NCBI RefSeq assembly: GCF_046614675.1
Contig: NZ_JBKKJT010000008.1
Span: 99,519 to 163,518 of the forward strand
Length of the DNA stretch: 64,000 nt
Direction of reading: 5' to 3'
Origin: Chryseobacterium cupriresistens
GTDB taxonomy: Bacteria > Bacteroidota > Bacteroidia > Flavobacteriales > Weeksellaceae
In this document: positions 8,566 to 17,942 of the stretch, in pieces
Position numbering within the stretch: position 1 is the stretch's first letter
How the letters are laid out: each line of letters opens with the position of its first letter
The notes under the pieces: model-generated
Databases searched by the model: none
What the model was told of the DNA's origin: nothing
Seen by the model: only the letters and a program-made list of their open reading frames with translations
Program-made: the position numbers and the translations under genes

Positions 8566-10080
8566 TTATTTATTCATTTCCAATAATGGATCAATATATT
8601 CTCTGTCATTGCTTAGTCTTGGTACCTTATTTTGTCCGCCTAGCTTTCCTTTAGCTTCCAGCCAGTGATAGAACAGATTTTCTTTGGCGATATGTACAAT
8701 CGGCCTTTTCAGAGTCATATTGTTGTATCTTTTCGCTTCATAGTCTGAATTGATGGTCTTTAAGTGTTTGTCAAAAGCATCAATAAAGTGTTCCAGATCA
8801 TCCGGGTGCTGGCTGAATTCAAAAATCCATTCATGAGCGCCTCCTTCGTTTCCTTTCATGAAAACCGGTGCTCCCGTGAAATCTGTGATCTGTGCTCCTG
8901 TTGCTTCGCAGGCTTTTGCAAGAGCAGATTCTACATTGGTAATCATCAGTTCTTCCCCAAAAGCATTGATATAGTGCTTTGTCCTTCCTGTTATTTTTAT
9001 TCTGAACGGATTGATTGAGGTAAAGACAACGGTATCACCAATCAGGTATCTCCAGAGTCCTCCATTGGTCGTGATCACCATTGCATAATTTTTTCCTAAT
9101 TCCACATCTTCCAGGCTTACGACCTTAGGATTTGAAAAATGGAACTGATCCATTGGAATAAACTCATAAAATATCCCATAATCCAGCATTAAAAGCATCT
9201 CATCACTGTCTGATCTGTCCTGGATACCGAAGAAGCCTTCGGAAGCATTGTAAATTTCGTAGTAATTGATGTTTTTTCCGATGATCTGTCTGAATTGTTC
9301 CCTGTAGGGCTTAAAGCTGATTCCACCGTGAAAAAACACCTCTAAATTAGGCCACAGCTCCGAAATACTTCCTACATTGGTTTCCTTTAATACTCTTTGC
9401 AGAAGAACCATCATCCAGCTTGGTACTCCAAGAATACTTCCCACGTCTTCATTTTTTACTTCGGATGTAATTGCTTTAAGCTTACTTTCCCATTCTCCCA
9501 TCAAAGAAACTTTCTTGCTGGGAGTAGTGGTAATTTCTACCCAAAACGGAAGGTTGTCGATCAGGATCGCAGATAAATCTCCAAATTTTGTATTAAAATC
9601 CGCATAAAGCTCGGAACTTCCACCTAAGCGTAAGTTTTTATAATTAAAAAGCTGGTTTTCGGGATGGTTGTTGGCATAAATCGAAACCATGTCTTTTCCG
9701 GCTTTCATGTGGCAGTATTCAAGGCTTTCGGCAGAGATCGGAATGAATTTGCTTTTAGCATTGGTGGTACCCGATGATTTGGCAAAATGTTTAATAAGCC
9801 CCGGCCAGCTTACGTCTTTATGTCCCTGTCTTGCTTTTTCAATAAAAGGTTCCATTTCTTCATAGGTAACAATAGGAACTTTGTTTTTAAAATCCTGATA
9901 ACTTGAGATAGAATTGAATCCGTATAATTTACCATATTCCGTATCTTCCGCATGAAACAGCTGAGAAAAGAGTATACCTTTCTGGGTTTCAATCGGATGG
10001 TCTATAAAATTCTGTATCTGATCAATCCTTTGACGGATAAACCAGTTAACTACGGTATTGAAAAGTGCTTTGGTTGCCAT
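8566..10080 (-). CDS. GH3 auxin-responsive promoter family protein
   Basis: 504 residues, full length for a bacterial GH3 protein, an acyl-adenylating fold whose plant members conjugate amino acids to hormones. Recognisable blocks are FAKSSGTTNAKSKFIP (nucleotide-binding loop), YNASEGFFGIQD and GGLWRYLIGDTV. The bacterial substrate is not known. It stands alone: convergent with the lipoprotein gene and separated from the upstream bacilliredoxin gene by that gene's terminator. A TATATTTG element ends only 6 nt before the ATG. Confidence 0.88.
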   Translation of the reverse strand: MATKALFNTVVNWFIRQRIDQIQNFIDHPIETQKGILFSQLFHAEDTEYGKLYGFNSISSYQDFKNKVPIVTYEEMEPFIEKARQGHKDVSWPGLIKHFAKSSGTTNAKSKFIPISAESLEYCHMKAGKDMVSIYANNHPENQLFNYKNLRLGGSSELYADFNTKFGDLSAILIDNLPFWVEITTTPSKKVSLMGEWESKLKAITSEVKNEDVGSILGVPSWMMVLLQRVLKETNVGSISELWPNLEVFFHGGISFKPYREQFRQIIGKNINYYEIYNASEGFFGIQDRSDSDEMLLMLDYGIFYEFIPMDQFHFSNPKVVSLEDVELGKNYAMVITTNGGLWRYLIGDTVVFTSINPFRIKITGRTKHYINAFGEELMITNVESALAKACEATGAQITDFTGAPVFMKGNEGGAHEWIFEFSQHPDDLEHFIDAFDKHLKTINSDYEAKRYNNMTLKRPIVHIAKENLFYHWLEAKGKLGGQNKVPRLSNDREYIDPLLEMNK

Positions 10081-10085
10081 TTCAA

Positions 10086-10093
10086 CAAATATA
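10086..10093 (-). promoter_or_regulatory. Candidate -7 element close to the GH3 start
   Basis: Minus-strand TATATTTG fits TAnnTTTG. If used, the transcript would begin at or within a few nt of the ATG at 10080 (near-leaderless). No -33 TTG at the usual spacing. Confidence 0.35.
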
Positions 10094-10134
10094 ATGATAT
10101 TTGAATTTTCAGAAAATTTTTTACGGCATTAAAT

Positions 10135-10165
10135 AAAAAAACCGTTACAAATTTTGTAACGGTTT
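10135..10165 (-). terminator. Intrinsic terminator of bacilliredoxin gene
   Basis: Perfect 12-bp stem, AAACCGTTACAA (10139-10150) with TTGTAACGGTTT (10154-10165), with a T-run on the minus strand after the stem. It lies 20 nt past the bacilliredoxin stop. Confidence 0.88.
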
Positions 10166-10185
10166 GGTATTTAGTTGATTGCTTG

Positions 10186-10596
10186 TTAGCAATATTCATC
10201 GTATGCGGCCTGAAGATTTGCTGCGATAGCTCCTGCAGGGTTCCCTTCAATGTGATGTCTTTCCAGCATGTGAACCAATTCACCATCTTTGAAAAGCGCT
10301 ACACATGGAGAACTTGGAGGGAATGGAGCAAGGTGTTTTCTTGCTTCTACTACTGCTTCAGTATCAAATCCTGCAAACACAGTCGTTAAATGATCTGGTT
10401 TTTTGTCTCCTGTCAAAGAGTATACTACTCCTGGTCTTGCAGCACCTGCCGCACAACCACATACAGAGTTGATGACCAATAATGTGGTTCCGGACTGTTT
10501 CAAAGCTTCTTCTACCTGAGCCGGAGTTGTTAAATCCTGAAAACCTTTATCTGTAAGCTCTGCCTTCATAGGCATTACTAAATCTGTTGGATACAT
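10186..10596 (-). CDS. BrxA/BrxB family bacilliredoxin
   Basis: 136 residues, matching the YphP/YqiW (BrxA/B) family: N-terminus MYPTDLVMPMKAEL and active-site motif CGC at residues 46-48 within NSVCGCAAG. In bacilli these proteins remove bacillithiol from oxidised protein thiols; many Bacteroidetes carry the family. It is monocistronic, with its own terminator and a good upstream promoter match. Confidence 0.93.
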   Translation of the reverse strand: MYPTDLVMPMKAELTDKGFQDLTTPAQVEEALKQSGTTLLVINSVCGCAAGAARPGVVYSLTGDKKPDHLTTVFAGFDTEAVVEARKHLAPFPPSSPCVALFKDGELVHMLERHHIEGNPAGAIAANLQAAYDEYC

Positions 10597-10617
10597 ATAT
10601 TTTGTTTTTTATCCCTA

Positions 10618-10648
10618 CAAAGTTAAGCAATTCTTTGCGTTTGTTCAA
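10618..10648 (-). promoter_or_regulatory. Flavobacterial-type promoter of bacilliredoxin gene
   Basis: On the minus strand, TTG (10648-10646), 20 bp, then TAACTTTG (10625-10618). This fits the flavobacterial consensus TTG-N17-23-TAnnTTTG and leaves a leader of about 15-20 nt before the ATG at 10596. It is the best promoter match I found. Confidence 0.65.
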
Positions 10649-10757
10649 TATATAAAAACTATCAATTGATTAGTCATATAAAATTAACCGACTGTTAATA
10701 TTGCAATAATATTCTAAAAAACGTGAATTAACTATAGGAATATTAAAATATTATTAT

Positions 10758-10955
10758 TAAATTTGAAATGATTCTGAAAAACAAACGACCGTGAAAAAAA
10801 CATTTAAAGCTTTCCCTCAAGCAATCAACCACTTAAATACTCTCTGAAATATGGTAGTAGCTTAATTCTTTTTCAGTTTAGAATTAAAAACTGATTAACA
10901 AACTTTAATATCCAAAGAAAGTGAAGCCCGGAACTGAAGAGTTCCGGGCTTCTTA
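10758..10955 (+). other. Candidate small transcript in the 10.6-11.05 kb gap
   Basis: The 455-bp gap between the bacilliredoxin and yqeY genes has no long ORF. On the plus strand it holds a -7-like TAAATTTG (10758-10765), an 18-codon frame starting GTG at 10791 (MKKTFKAFPQAINHLNTL), and a perfect 13-bp hairpin (10923-10935 with 10940-10952, loop GAAG). The hairpin could instead terminate the dcw/yqeY transcript on the minus strand, which reads ACTTTCTTTGG after it. A second imperfect hairpin lies at 11006-11044, just after the yqeY stop. A small RNA or peptide gene is only a hypothesis. Confidence 0.3.
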
Positions 10956-11051
10956 ATCAAATCGATATGCAAAGGTTGTATATCCTAAGTTATGGAATGA
11001 GACACAGTTTTGCAGGATTGAGATCAACTCAAAATCCCAAAACTAATCGCA

Positions 11052-11498
11052 TTAAGAAAGGAGCTTTTTAGCCATCTCGGAAATACTTTTTCCGTCTGAT
11101 TTTCCGGCTAATGCTTTTGATGCAACTCCCATTACCTTCCCTAAATCTTTAACGGATTCAGCTCCGGTTTCAGAAATAATATTTTTAATTTCTGTTTCCA
11201 ATTCTTCAGCAGAAAGCTGTTTTGGCAGAAACTGCTCGATAACTTTCATCTGAGCATCTTCGACTTCTGCAAGGTCATTTCTTCCCTGTGCCGTAAATTG
11301 GTCGTAAGAATCCTTACGTTGTTTTACCATTCTCTGAAGAATAGCAATTTCCTGTTCTGCTGTTACTTCGGCACCGATAGCCTCTGTTTTAAGCAGTAAT
11401 ATCTGAGATTTTACAGCACGCAGAGAATCCAAAGCCACTTTGTCTTTAGCTCTCATTGCTGTTTTTATAGCTTCGTTTATTGTATTTTCTAAACTCAT
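11052..11498 (-). CDS. GatB/YqeY domain-containing protein
   Basis: 148 residues, the usual length of free-standing YqeY proteins, which resemble the C-terminal tRNA-binding domain of GatB. Conserved blocks are AMRAKDKVALDSLRAVKS near the N-terminus and GKVMGVASKALAGKSDGK near the end. Exact role unproven. It is the last gene of the dcw run, 90 nt downstream of ftsZ. Confidence 0.92.
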   Translation of the reverse strand: MSLENTINEAIKTAMRAKDKVALDSLRAVKSQILLLKTEAIGAEVTAEQEIAILQRMVKQRKDSYDQFTAQGRNDLAEVEDAQMKVIEQFLPKQLSAEELETEIKNIISETGAESVKDLGKVMGVASKALAGKSDGKSISEMAKKLLS

Positions 11499-11588
11499 GG
11501 TTTGTTTGCTTTTGGCTTCTGGCAGTTGGCTGATAGCTTTTATATGGTCTCGAAAGCCATTTGCTAGTAGCCAGCTGCCAATAGCAAT
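11499..11588 (-). repeat. Low-complexity spacer between ftsZ and yqeY
   Basis: The spacer is filled with degenerate words built on TTGGC/AGC (for example GGCAGCTGGCTACTAGC and AGCCAACTGCCAGAAGCC), arranged as an imperfect inverted repeat around 11540. Comparable word-repeats fill other dcw spacers. Confidence 0.5.
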
Positions 11589-13502
11589 TTAGTCTACATC
11601 TTTATTTAAAAATCTGTTTTCTCTGATCTGCATGGATCCATTGTTATCAGACAGGTAAGTATTGATATTCTGGTCTGAAGCATTGTTTCCGTCGATCGAA
11701 ATATTTTTTCTTTTAAAAGCCGGAATAGATTCGAATTCACTTGTGCTGTCAAAATTCTGGTAGCGCGAGTTGAATTCTTTTAATTTATTTCTTCTTTCAA
11801 TAACTCTGTCCTGATCAATCGTTTTATTCACGAAAGTGAATTCTGATTCTTCAGTTTTTGGAGTTTCAATTTCTGTTTTGTTTTCAAAAGCTGGTCTCGT
11901 TTCAACTTTTGGCTCTTCCTGTTTCTGATAGAAAGTTTCAATCTTTTGAGCTGGTTCAGCTACAGCGGCATTTGTAGGTGTATTAAACTCTGCTTTTGGC
12001 TGTCCGAAATCCGTATTAGGTTCATTTCTGATAGGCTCATTTACAAAGAAACTGAATTCAACAGGCTTTTCATTTGAAAACGAGTTGTTAAAAGGAGTTC
12101 CGGATTGTGGTTCTTCTTTTTTATTTTCAAAATCAAATGAGAAAGACTGGATCTCAAGATCATTAGGATCTTCACTCTCCTCATCAATAGAGAATAAGCT
12201 GTATTCTTCTTCTCCTTCCTCCTCATTTCTCCAGTTCTGTTCCGGAGTATTTACCGTACCTTCCTCTTTATCAAAGAATTTTATTTCAGTTCTTGGCTGT
12301 TCTTCTTCAATAATCATTTTTTTTTCAGTAGACGTCACATTGAACGGAGTGTCGTGTTCTTCGTCATCAAGTCTGAAAAGGTTTTTCCCACCAAAATCAT
12401 GCGTTGCTTCAGGAGCAGATTCTCTTTCTTCTCTTGTTTTGAAAGGAGAATTTTTAGGTGCTTCAAAACTATCATTAAGACTGATTCTGATTTTCTCTGT
12501 AGGCCCTGCAAATTTTTTATTGTCATTAGAGAATCCAGTGGCGATCACAAGAACGCTTACCGCATCTCCTAATTCTTCATCTGCACCTACCCCGAAAATG
12601 ATATCCGCTGTGTTTCCAGCTTCTTTCTGAATGTGGTCCATGATAATACCGATCTCATCCATGGTCACTTCCTCAGCACCACTTCTGATCAATAATAATA
12701 CGTTTTTAGCACCTGTAATCTTGTTATCATTCAATAATGGAGAATCAAGGGCTTTTCTTACCGCTTCTTCAGCTTTATTTTCACCTGAAGCTGTTCCTGT
12801 AGACATCAATGCAGTACCTGAATTCTGAAGTACAGATTTAGCATCTCTAAAGTCAATGTTTACATCAAAGTAACCGGTAATAACCTCTGCCATACCTTTC
12901 GCAGCATTGGTTAACACTTCATCGGCTTTTGAGAATCCCTGCTTGAATCCAAGGTTTCCGAATTGCTGTCTTAGTTTATCATTGTTGATGACAATAAGTG
13001 AGTCAACATTGTTTCTTAATTTATCAAGACCGTTTTCTGCCTGTTCCAGTCTTCTTTTCCCTTCAAAGCTGAAAGGAACCGTAACAATACCTACGGTAAG
13101 AATTCCCATGTCTTTCGCTACTTTAGCAATGACAGGAGCGGCTCCGGTACCTGTACCACCACCCATTCCGGCAGTGATGAACACCATTTTGGTGTTTTGA
13201 CCCATAGCAGCTTTGATATCTTCAATACTTTCGATGGCTGATTTTTCTCCTACTTCAGGATCGGCACCAGCTCCAAGACCTTCTGTGATAGAAGTTCCCA
13301 ACTGAACTTTATTGGCTACCGGGTTATTATCTAAAGTCTGAGCATCCGTATTACAAATCACGAAATCTACTCCGTGGATTCCTTTCTCGTACATGTGCTT
13401 CAGAGCGTTATTTCCACCGCCCCCTACACCGATTACTTTTATAATGGATGAATTTCCTTTTGGTAAATCAAATGAAAATCCTTGTGTACCTATATTTTCC
13501 AT
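11589..13502 (-). CDS. ftsZ: Cell division GTPase FtsZ
   Basis: 637 residues, long for FtsZ as in other Bacteroidetes. The tubulin-type GTPase core (about 1-340) has GVGGGGNNAL, the signature GGGTGTGAAP and the T7 loop NIDFRD. A roughly 230-residue acidic, low-complexity linker follows. The FtsA-binding peptide appears as SIPAFKRKNI about 45 residues before the end and is followed by a tail ending NRFLNKDVD. FtsZ polymerises into the division ring. It lies 125 nt downstream of ftsA in a spacer rich in TGAT/AAT words. Confidence 0.98.
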   Translation of the reverse strand: MENIGTQGFSFDLPKGNSSIIKVIGVGGGGNNALKHMYEKGIHGVDFVICNTDAQTLDNNPVANKVQLGTSITEGLGAGADPEVGEKSAIESIEDIKAAMGQNTKMVFITAGMGGGTGTGAAPVIAKVAKDMGILTVGIVTVPFSFEGKRRLEQAENGLDKLRNNVDSLIVINNDKLRQQFGNLGFKQGFSKADEVLTNAAKGMAEVITGYFDVNIDFRDAKSVLQNSGTALMSTGTASGENKAEEAVRKALDSPLLNDNKITGAKNVLLLIRSGAEEVTMDEIGIIMDHIQKEAGNTADIIFGVGADEELGDAVSVLVIATGFSNDNKKFAGPTEKIRISLNDSFEAPKNSPFKTREERESAPEATHDFGGKNLFRLDDEEHDTPFNVTSTEKKMIIEEEQPRTEIKFFDKEEGTVNTPEQNWRNEEEGEEEYSLFSIDEESEDPNDLEIQSFSFDFENKKEEPQSGTPFNNSFSNEKPVEFSFFVNEPIRNEPNTDFGQPKAEFNTPTNAAVAEPAQKIETFYQKQEEPKVETRPAFENKTEIETPKTEESEFTFVNKTIDQDRVIERRNKLKEFNSRYQNFDSTSEFESIPAFKRKNISIDGNNASDQNINTYLSDNNGSMQIRENRFLNKDVD

Positions 13503-13627
13503 AACTATACTTTTAATAATTGATAAGTGATAGATGATAATTGATGAATGATATTCGTCTTTAATTTAATAAATATTAATCTATTTCAGGTATCATTGAT
13601 CATTAATCTTTTATCATTTATATTTAT

Positions 13628-15013
13628 TTACTCTACTTCTTCAAAGAATTTTTTTACTTTTTCCATAAGCGACTGCCCGAAGGTCAATTTCGCTTTTCTG
13701 TTCTCTTGCTTTTCATTTTCGAAAGACTGCTGCTCCTGAACCGGGGCTGCCTGCTGAACAGGTTGAGCTGTTTCTGCCTGTGCTGCAGTAACTTCCGGTT
13801 TTGGCTGCTCTGTAACAACTTCTACAACTTCGTCAATATTCTGTTTTTTGTCTCTGATCTTTAAACTTTCCATCAGTAATCCGATAGAGGTAGCAAATTC
13901 AGGGCCTTTCAGATACTGATTTTTATCATTGGCGATATATTCATTCGCAAAACCGATTCTGCTGTCGAAACCTGTCGTATAATTGGCCAGCTGACGAAGG
14001 TGTTTCAGGTTTGAACCACCACCCGTAAGAACAATTCCGGCAATCAGTTTTTTCTTTTGTTCAAAAGCACCGTAAGCTTTCAGCTCTGTATTCACCATTT
14101 CCAAAACTTCTTCTACTCTTGCATTGATGATCTGCGCTAAAGTTTTTAAAGAAATCTCTTTGTCCGGTCTTCCGTGAAGTCCGGGAATGGTTACAAAAGT
14201 ACTGTCTTTTTCTAATTCGGGAACAGCCGAACCAAACTTTACTTTCAGTTGTTCTGCATGTTTTTCTATGATGGAACAGCCTTCTTTGATATCTTCGGTA
14301 ATAATTCCGCCTCCGTACGGAATCACACAGGTATGACGGATGATATTATCTTTAAAGATTGCAATATCTGTTGTACCACCACCAATGTCAACAATGGCTA
14401 CACCGGCTTCTTTTTCTTCTTTTGTAAGGACAGCTTCAGAAGATGCCAATGGTTCTAAAGTAAGGGCTTCCATTTCTAATCCGGCTTCACGAACGCATCT
14501 TGCAATATTTCTGATGCTGCCCATTTGCCCTACTACGACGTGGAAGTTGGCTTCTAAACGTTTTCCATGCATTCCGACAGGTTCCTGAATTTCCCCCTCG
14601 GAATCCACTTTATATTCTTGAGGAAGTACGTGGATAATTTCTTCTCCGGGAAGCATAACCAGCTTTTTTACCTGATCTTTTAATGCTTCGATGTCGTCGT
14701 CTGTAATAAATTTGTCAGGATGTTCACGCATAATATAATCGGAGTGCTGCAGAGAACGGATGTGTTTTCCTGCAATACCTACCGTAACTTTGCGGATAGG
14801 AACTCCGGCGCTGGATTGTGCTTCGGAGACTGCAGCCTTGATTGAATTAATGGTTTGTGAAATATTATTCACAATACCTTTATGAACACCAAGACTCTTA
14901 GCTTTTCCTACACCGAGAACTTCTATCTTCCCGTGTGCATTCCTTCTTCCGACAATCGCGACTATCTTCGTTGTCCCGATGTCCAGACCTACTGAATACT
15001 CTTGATTTTCCAT
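13628..15013 (-). CDS. ftsA: Cell division protein FtsA
   Basis: 461 residues of the actin fold that tethers FtsZ to the membrane. Motifs are VGLDIGTTKIVAIVG (phosphate 1), VDIGGGTTDIAIF (phosphate 2) and LTGGGSNLKHL (adenosine). A Gln/Pro-rich linker (about 385-430) leads to a C-terminal amphipathic helix (FGQSLMEKVKKFFEEVE) that should be the membrane-targeting sequence. It lies between ftsQ and ftsZ as usual. Confidence 0.97.
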   Translation of the reverse strand: MENQEYSVGLDIGTTKIVAIVGRRNAHGKIEVLGVGKAKSLGVHKGIVNNISQTINSIKAAVSEAQSSAGVPIRKVTVGIAGKHIRSLQHSDYIMREHPDKFITDDDIEALKDQVKKLVMLPGEEIIHVLPQEYKVDSEGEIQEPVGMHGKRLEANFHVVVGQMGSIRNIARCVREAGLEMEALTLEPLASSEAVLTKEEKEAGVAIVDIGGGTTDIAIFKDNIIRHTCVIPYGGGIITEDIKEGCSIIEKHAEQLKVKFGSAVPELEKDSTFVTIPGLHGRPDKEISLKTLAQIINARVEEVLEMVNTELKAYGAFEQKKKLIAGIVLTGGGSNLKHLRQLANYTTGFDSRIGFANEYIANDKNQYLKGPEFATSIGLLMESLKIRDKKQNIDEVVEVVTEQPKPEVTAAQAETAQPVQQAAPVQEQQSFENEKQENRKAKLTFGQSLMEKVKKFFEEVE

Positions 15014-15092
15014 TTTATATCGATTTGATTTTTTTCTACTTTTTTATCTATAAGGATAGTTTCCTATTTGTGTATTAAATGCCCTGAGGGAC

Positions 15093-16061
15093 TTATTCTA
15101 TTTTTACTTTTGCCTTAGGCTTGGACTGGGCCTTGACGGGTGGCTTTTTCTCCGCCTTTTTCGTTTCTTTTGTATGGGTTTTCGGCTTTGTACCCTCTTT
15201 CGGTTTTACTGTTGAGGAACCGGTTTTTTTTACCTCTGCAATTTTGGGGTTACCCTCCGTCTTTTTAGCGGCTGTTGGGGAAGGAACTTTTGCCAGTTCC
15301 ATCTTTCCTGCCTTTAAAATACTGTCATTTTCTTTAAAATAAGGGTTTAAAGTAGTGACAATCTGATTCTGATATTTTACAGAAACCATGCTGTATTTCT
15401 GAGGGTCCTGATACACAAGGTATTTTTCCACAAACGTTTTAAATCCTCTTACTTTAAAATCAATATTATCAAGGTCTCCGATCTCAACTCTGTAGTTTCC
15501 TTCGCTGGTCAAAAGACTGTAACTGTCTTTACTTTTAGAGATTCCGATAAAATATTTTTTACTGAAATCATCTTTGTCAATCTTTTCTACCAGTTCTGCC
15601 AGTTTTTCATATTCATCCGGATGTACGTTTCCGGTTACCAGCATACATGGGTGCGAATAGGTTCTTGAAATTGGGAATTCAATTCCTTTTTCGTCCACAT
15701 AAAAGTCTTTTCCGTCTTTGTTTAATCTGAAGACCGGAACCCTCTGTTTGATATCCAGGTTCAGTTTTCCGTTCAGGTTCAGATAAACATTGGCACTGTC
15801 TACTGCCGGTAAGGAATTGATCTTTTTTTCTAAAGCAGGAATATTAAGATCGCCTACTTTCCCTGATGGATTTTCTTTTTTTACAATTTCCCTGATGTCT
15901 TTTTCATCAACAAAATACACCGGTGTTTTCTCACTCATTTTTACAGAAATCTTATTGTCCGTAATCTGCTCACGGCTGAATCTCCTCAACGAGAAGCTCA
16001 GTAACAATCCCAGGATAATTACGGTGACAACAATTTTTAATATTCTGTATTTATTTTTCAT
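15093..16061 (-). CDS. ftsQ: Cell division protein FtsQ
   Basis: 322 residues: short cytoplasmic N-terminus, one membrane segment at about 8-24 (ILKIVVTVIILGLLLSF), then an extracytoplasmic part with a POTRA-like region (about 45-115) and FtsQ domain. The last 65 residues are Lys/Pro/Thr-rich and probably disordered, an extension beyond typical FtsQ. FtsQ bridges early and late divisome proteins. Identified mainly by position between murC and ftsA plus topology. Confidence 0.88.
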   Translation of the reverse strand: MKNKYRILKIVVTVIILGLLLSFSLRRFSREQITDNKISVKMSEKTPVYFVDEKDIREIVKKENPSGKVGDLNIPALEKKINSLPAVDSANVYLNLNGKLNLDIKQRVPVFRLNKDGKDFYVDEKGIEFPISRTYSHPCMLVTGNVHPDEYEKLAELVEKIDKDDFSKKYFIGISKSKDSYSLLTSEGNYRVEIGDLDNIDFKVRGFKTFVEKYLVYQDPQKYSMVSVKYQNQIVTTLNPYFKENDSILKAGKMELAKVPSPTAAKKTEGNPKIAEVKKTGSSTVKPKEGTKPKTHTKETKKAEKKPPVKAQSKPKAKVKIE

Positions 16062-16126
16062 ACATTTTTTGTATTCATGTATTTATGTAAAATGTATTCA
16101 TGAATACGTAAATACATTATTACTTT

Positions 16127-17485
16127 TTACAATTTATTTATCCATTCACAAATAGGATCATACAGGGTGTCTATATTTCCTGCACCTACAGTAAGAAGGA
16201 TGTCAAAATCTTTTTCTTTTATTTTTTCAAAAGCATCGGATAAAGGCGATACCTCTTTTTTATCTAATGTTACTTTCTCCAGCAGCCAGTTTGAAGTGAT
16301 TCCTTCAAAATTTTCCTGAAGTTCTCTTGCAGGATAAATATCAAGAAGAATGAGTTCATCTGCCTTACTTAAGCTTTCCGCAAATCCGTCTGCGAAATCT
16401 CTTGTTCTGCTGAAAAGGTGAGGCTGGAAGGCTACCAGAAGTTTTTTATCCGGATAAAATGTTCTGATTGAGCTCATTACAGCATTGATTTCTGTAGGGT
16501 GGTGAGCATAATCATCAATGTAAATTTTACCGTTTTGATAAATATGTTTGGTATATCTTCTTTTAATTCCCTTAAAATTGGCAATTGCTTTTTTCAGCGT
16601 ATCAAAATCTGCGCCTAAATTATGCAGGATAGCCAGTGCTGCAGTGGCATTTTCCACATTATGAATTCCCGGTATTTCCCAGACAAAATCTTTCACTGTT
16701 TCAGTGGGGGTATGGAAGTCAAAATAAATCTTATCATGTTCCATACGCAGATTGTCTGAATAATAATCTGCCGGCTCATTCACTGCATAGGTTTGGTGCC
16801 CTCTGCCAATTTCCAGACCTTTTCTTACAAAAAGCTGTTTGTCCTGAGGTACTAAAGCTGCAAAGTGTCTGAAACCTTCTTCGATATGGCTCTTATCTCC
16901 ATAAATATCAAGATGGTCTGCATCTGTAGAAGTTACTACTGCCCAGTCCGGAGAAAGGTTCAGGAAGCTTCTGTCATACTCATCTGCCTCTACTACAGAA
17001 TAGGTAGAACCGTTGTACAGGAAGTTGGATTTAAAGTTTTCAGAAATTCCTCCCAAAAAGCATGAGAAAGGAAGATCGGCCTCTTTACACAAATGGGCTA
17101 CAAGGGTAGACGTGGTGGTTTTCCCATGAGTTCCTGCAATGGCAATACAGTCTGTATTTTCAGTAATTAAGCCTAAAACTTTAGCACGTTTTAAAACTTC
17201 AAACTGATTTTGATTGAAATAATCCAATATTCCAAGCGTTTTGATAGCCGGAGTATAAATTACCAACGTATCTTCTTTCTGAAGGGATGTGATCCTTTCA
17301 TCAATAAGGTCTTCAAAAACAATATCAATGCCTTCATTCATCAGATTCTGAGTAAGTTTTGTATTGGTTTTGTCGTAACCCAATACTTTTTTTCCGGACG
17401 CATTGAAATAGCGTGCCAATGCACTCATTCCGATACCTCCGATTCCGACGAAGTAAAAAGTCTGATATGTTTGTAAAATGTTCAT
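16127..17485 (-). CDS. murC: UDP-N-acetylmuramate--L-alanine ligase MurC
   Basis: 452 residues. It adds L-Ala to UDP-MurNAc in the cytoplasm. The N-terminal UDP-binding loop GIGGIGMSALARYF, ATP-binding P-loop GTHGKTTTSTL and Mur-ligase blocks YSVVEADEYDRSF and DDYAHHPTEI are all present. The gene is separated from ftsQ by a 65-bp AT-rich spacer with TGTATTCATGAATAC-like words, and from murG by the GIY-YIG passenger gene. Confidence 0.97.
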   Translation of the reverse strand: MNILQTYQTFYFVGIGGIGMSALARYFNASGKKVLGYDKTNTKLTQNLMNEGIDIVFEDLIDERITSLQKEDTLVIYTPAIKTLGILDYFNQNQFEVLKRAKVLGLITENTDCIAIAGTHGKTTTSTLVAHLCKEADLPFSCFLGGISENFKSNFLYNGSTYSVVEADEYDRSFLNLSPDWAVVTSTDADHLDIYGDKSHIEEGFRHFAALVPQDKQLFVRKGLEIGRGHQTYAVNEPADYYSDNLRMEHDKIYFDFHTPTETVKDFVWEIPGIHNVENATAALAILHNLGADFDTLKKAIANFKGIKRRYTKHIYQNGKIYIDDYAHHPTEINAVMSSIRTFYPDKKLLVAFQPHLFSRTRDFADGFAESLSKADELILLDIYPARELQENFEGITSNWLLEKVTLDKKEVSPLSDAFEKIKEKDFDILLTVGAGNIDTLYDPICEWINKL

Positions 17486-17602
17486 TTATATTTTAATCTT
17501 TAATAACTCTTTAACCAGTTCAGAGTTTTATTACTAATATTTTATATTATAAGACTTTCATCAACTAACATCCATGCCCCTTTAATAAACTATATTTTAA
17601 CG

Positions 17603-17627
17603 GTGTCAGGCTGAGCTTGTCGAAGCC
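17603..17627 (+). repeat. Dispersed REP-like repeat, copy 1
   Basis: Contains the core CTGAGCTTGTCGAAGCC within GTGTCAGG...; it directly abuts the 3' end of the GIY-YIG gene. A direct copy lies on the other side at 17999. Confidence 0.7.
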
Positions 17628-17629
17628 TT

Positions 17630-17923
17630 CTAATCTTTCATCCTATTTTTTGATAACAGTGGTAATAAATCCCAGTTATCATTTATTATTGCTTCTTTCT
17701 TTTTCCTACTCCAGCCTTTAACTTGTTTTTCAAATCTTATAGCTTGATTAACATCATTAAACTCATGGTAGAAAACAAGTTCCACAGGTTTTCTTGTATA
17801 CGTGTAACTTTCAGAATTTAATCCGTCATTATGTTCGTTAATTCTTCTTTCCAAATCATTGATAAAGCCTGTATAGTAAGAATTATCGGAACATTTTACA
17901 ATGTATACATAATATATTTTCAT
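17630..17923 (-). CDS. GIY-YIG nuclease family protein
   Basis: 97 residues, essentially a single GIY-YIG domain: YYVYIVKCSDNSYYTGFIND holds the two short strands (YV-YI and YTG), followed by LERRINEHN with the conserved Arg, and a Glu in RFEKQVKGWSRKKK. Small members of this type occur scattered in flavobacterial genomes with unknown role. It is a passenger inside the dcw cluster, between murG and murC, bounded by REP-like repeats, which suggests insertion (inference). Confidence 0.85.
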   Translation of the reverse strand: MKIYYVYIVKCSDNSYYTGFINDLERRINEHNDGLNSESYTYTRKPVELVFYHEFNDVNQAIRFEKQVKGWSRKKKEAIINDNWDLLPLLSKNRMKD

Positions 17924-17942
17924 TCATTAGTGTTTGCTTACT

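Noticed and set aside
12085..12630. 181-codon Ser-rich ORF on the plus strand
   Set aside because: It is antisense to the ftsZ core and linker; the Ser-rich composition is the complement of ftsZ codons and it has no recognisable domain.
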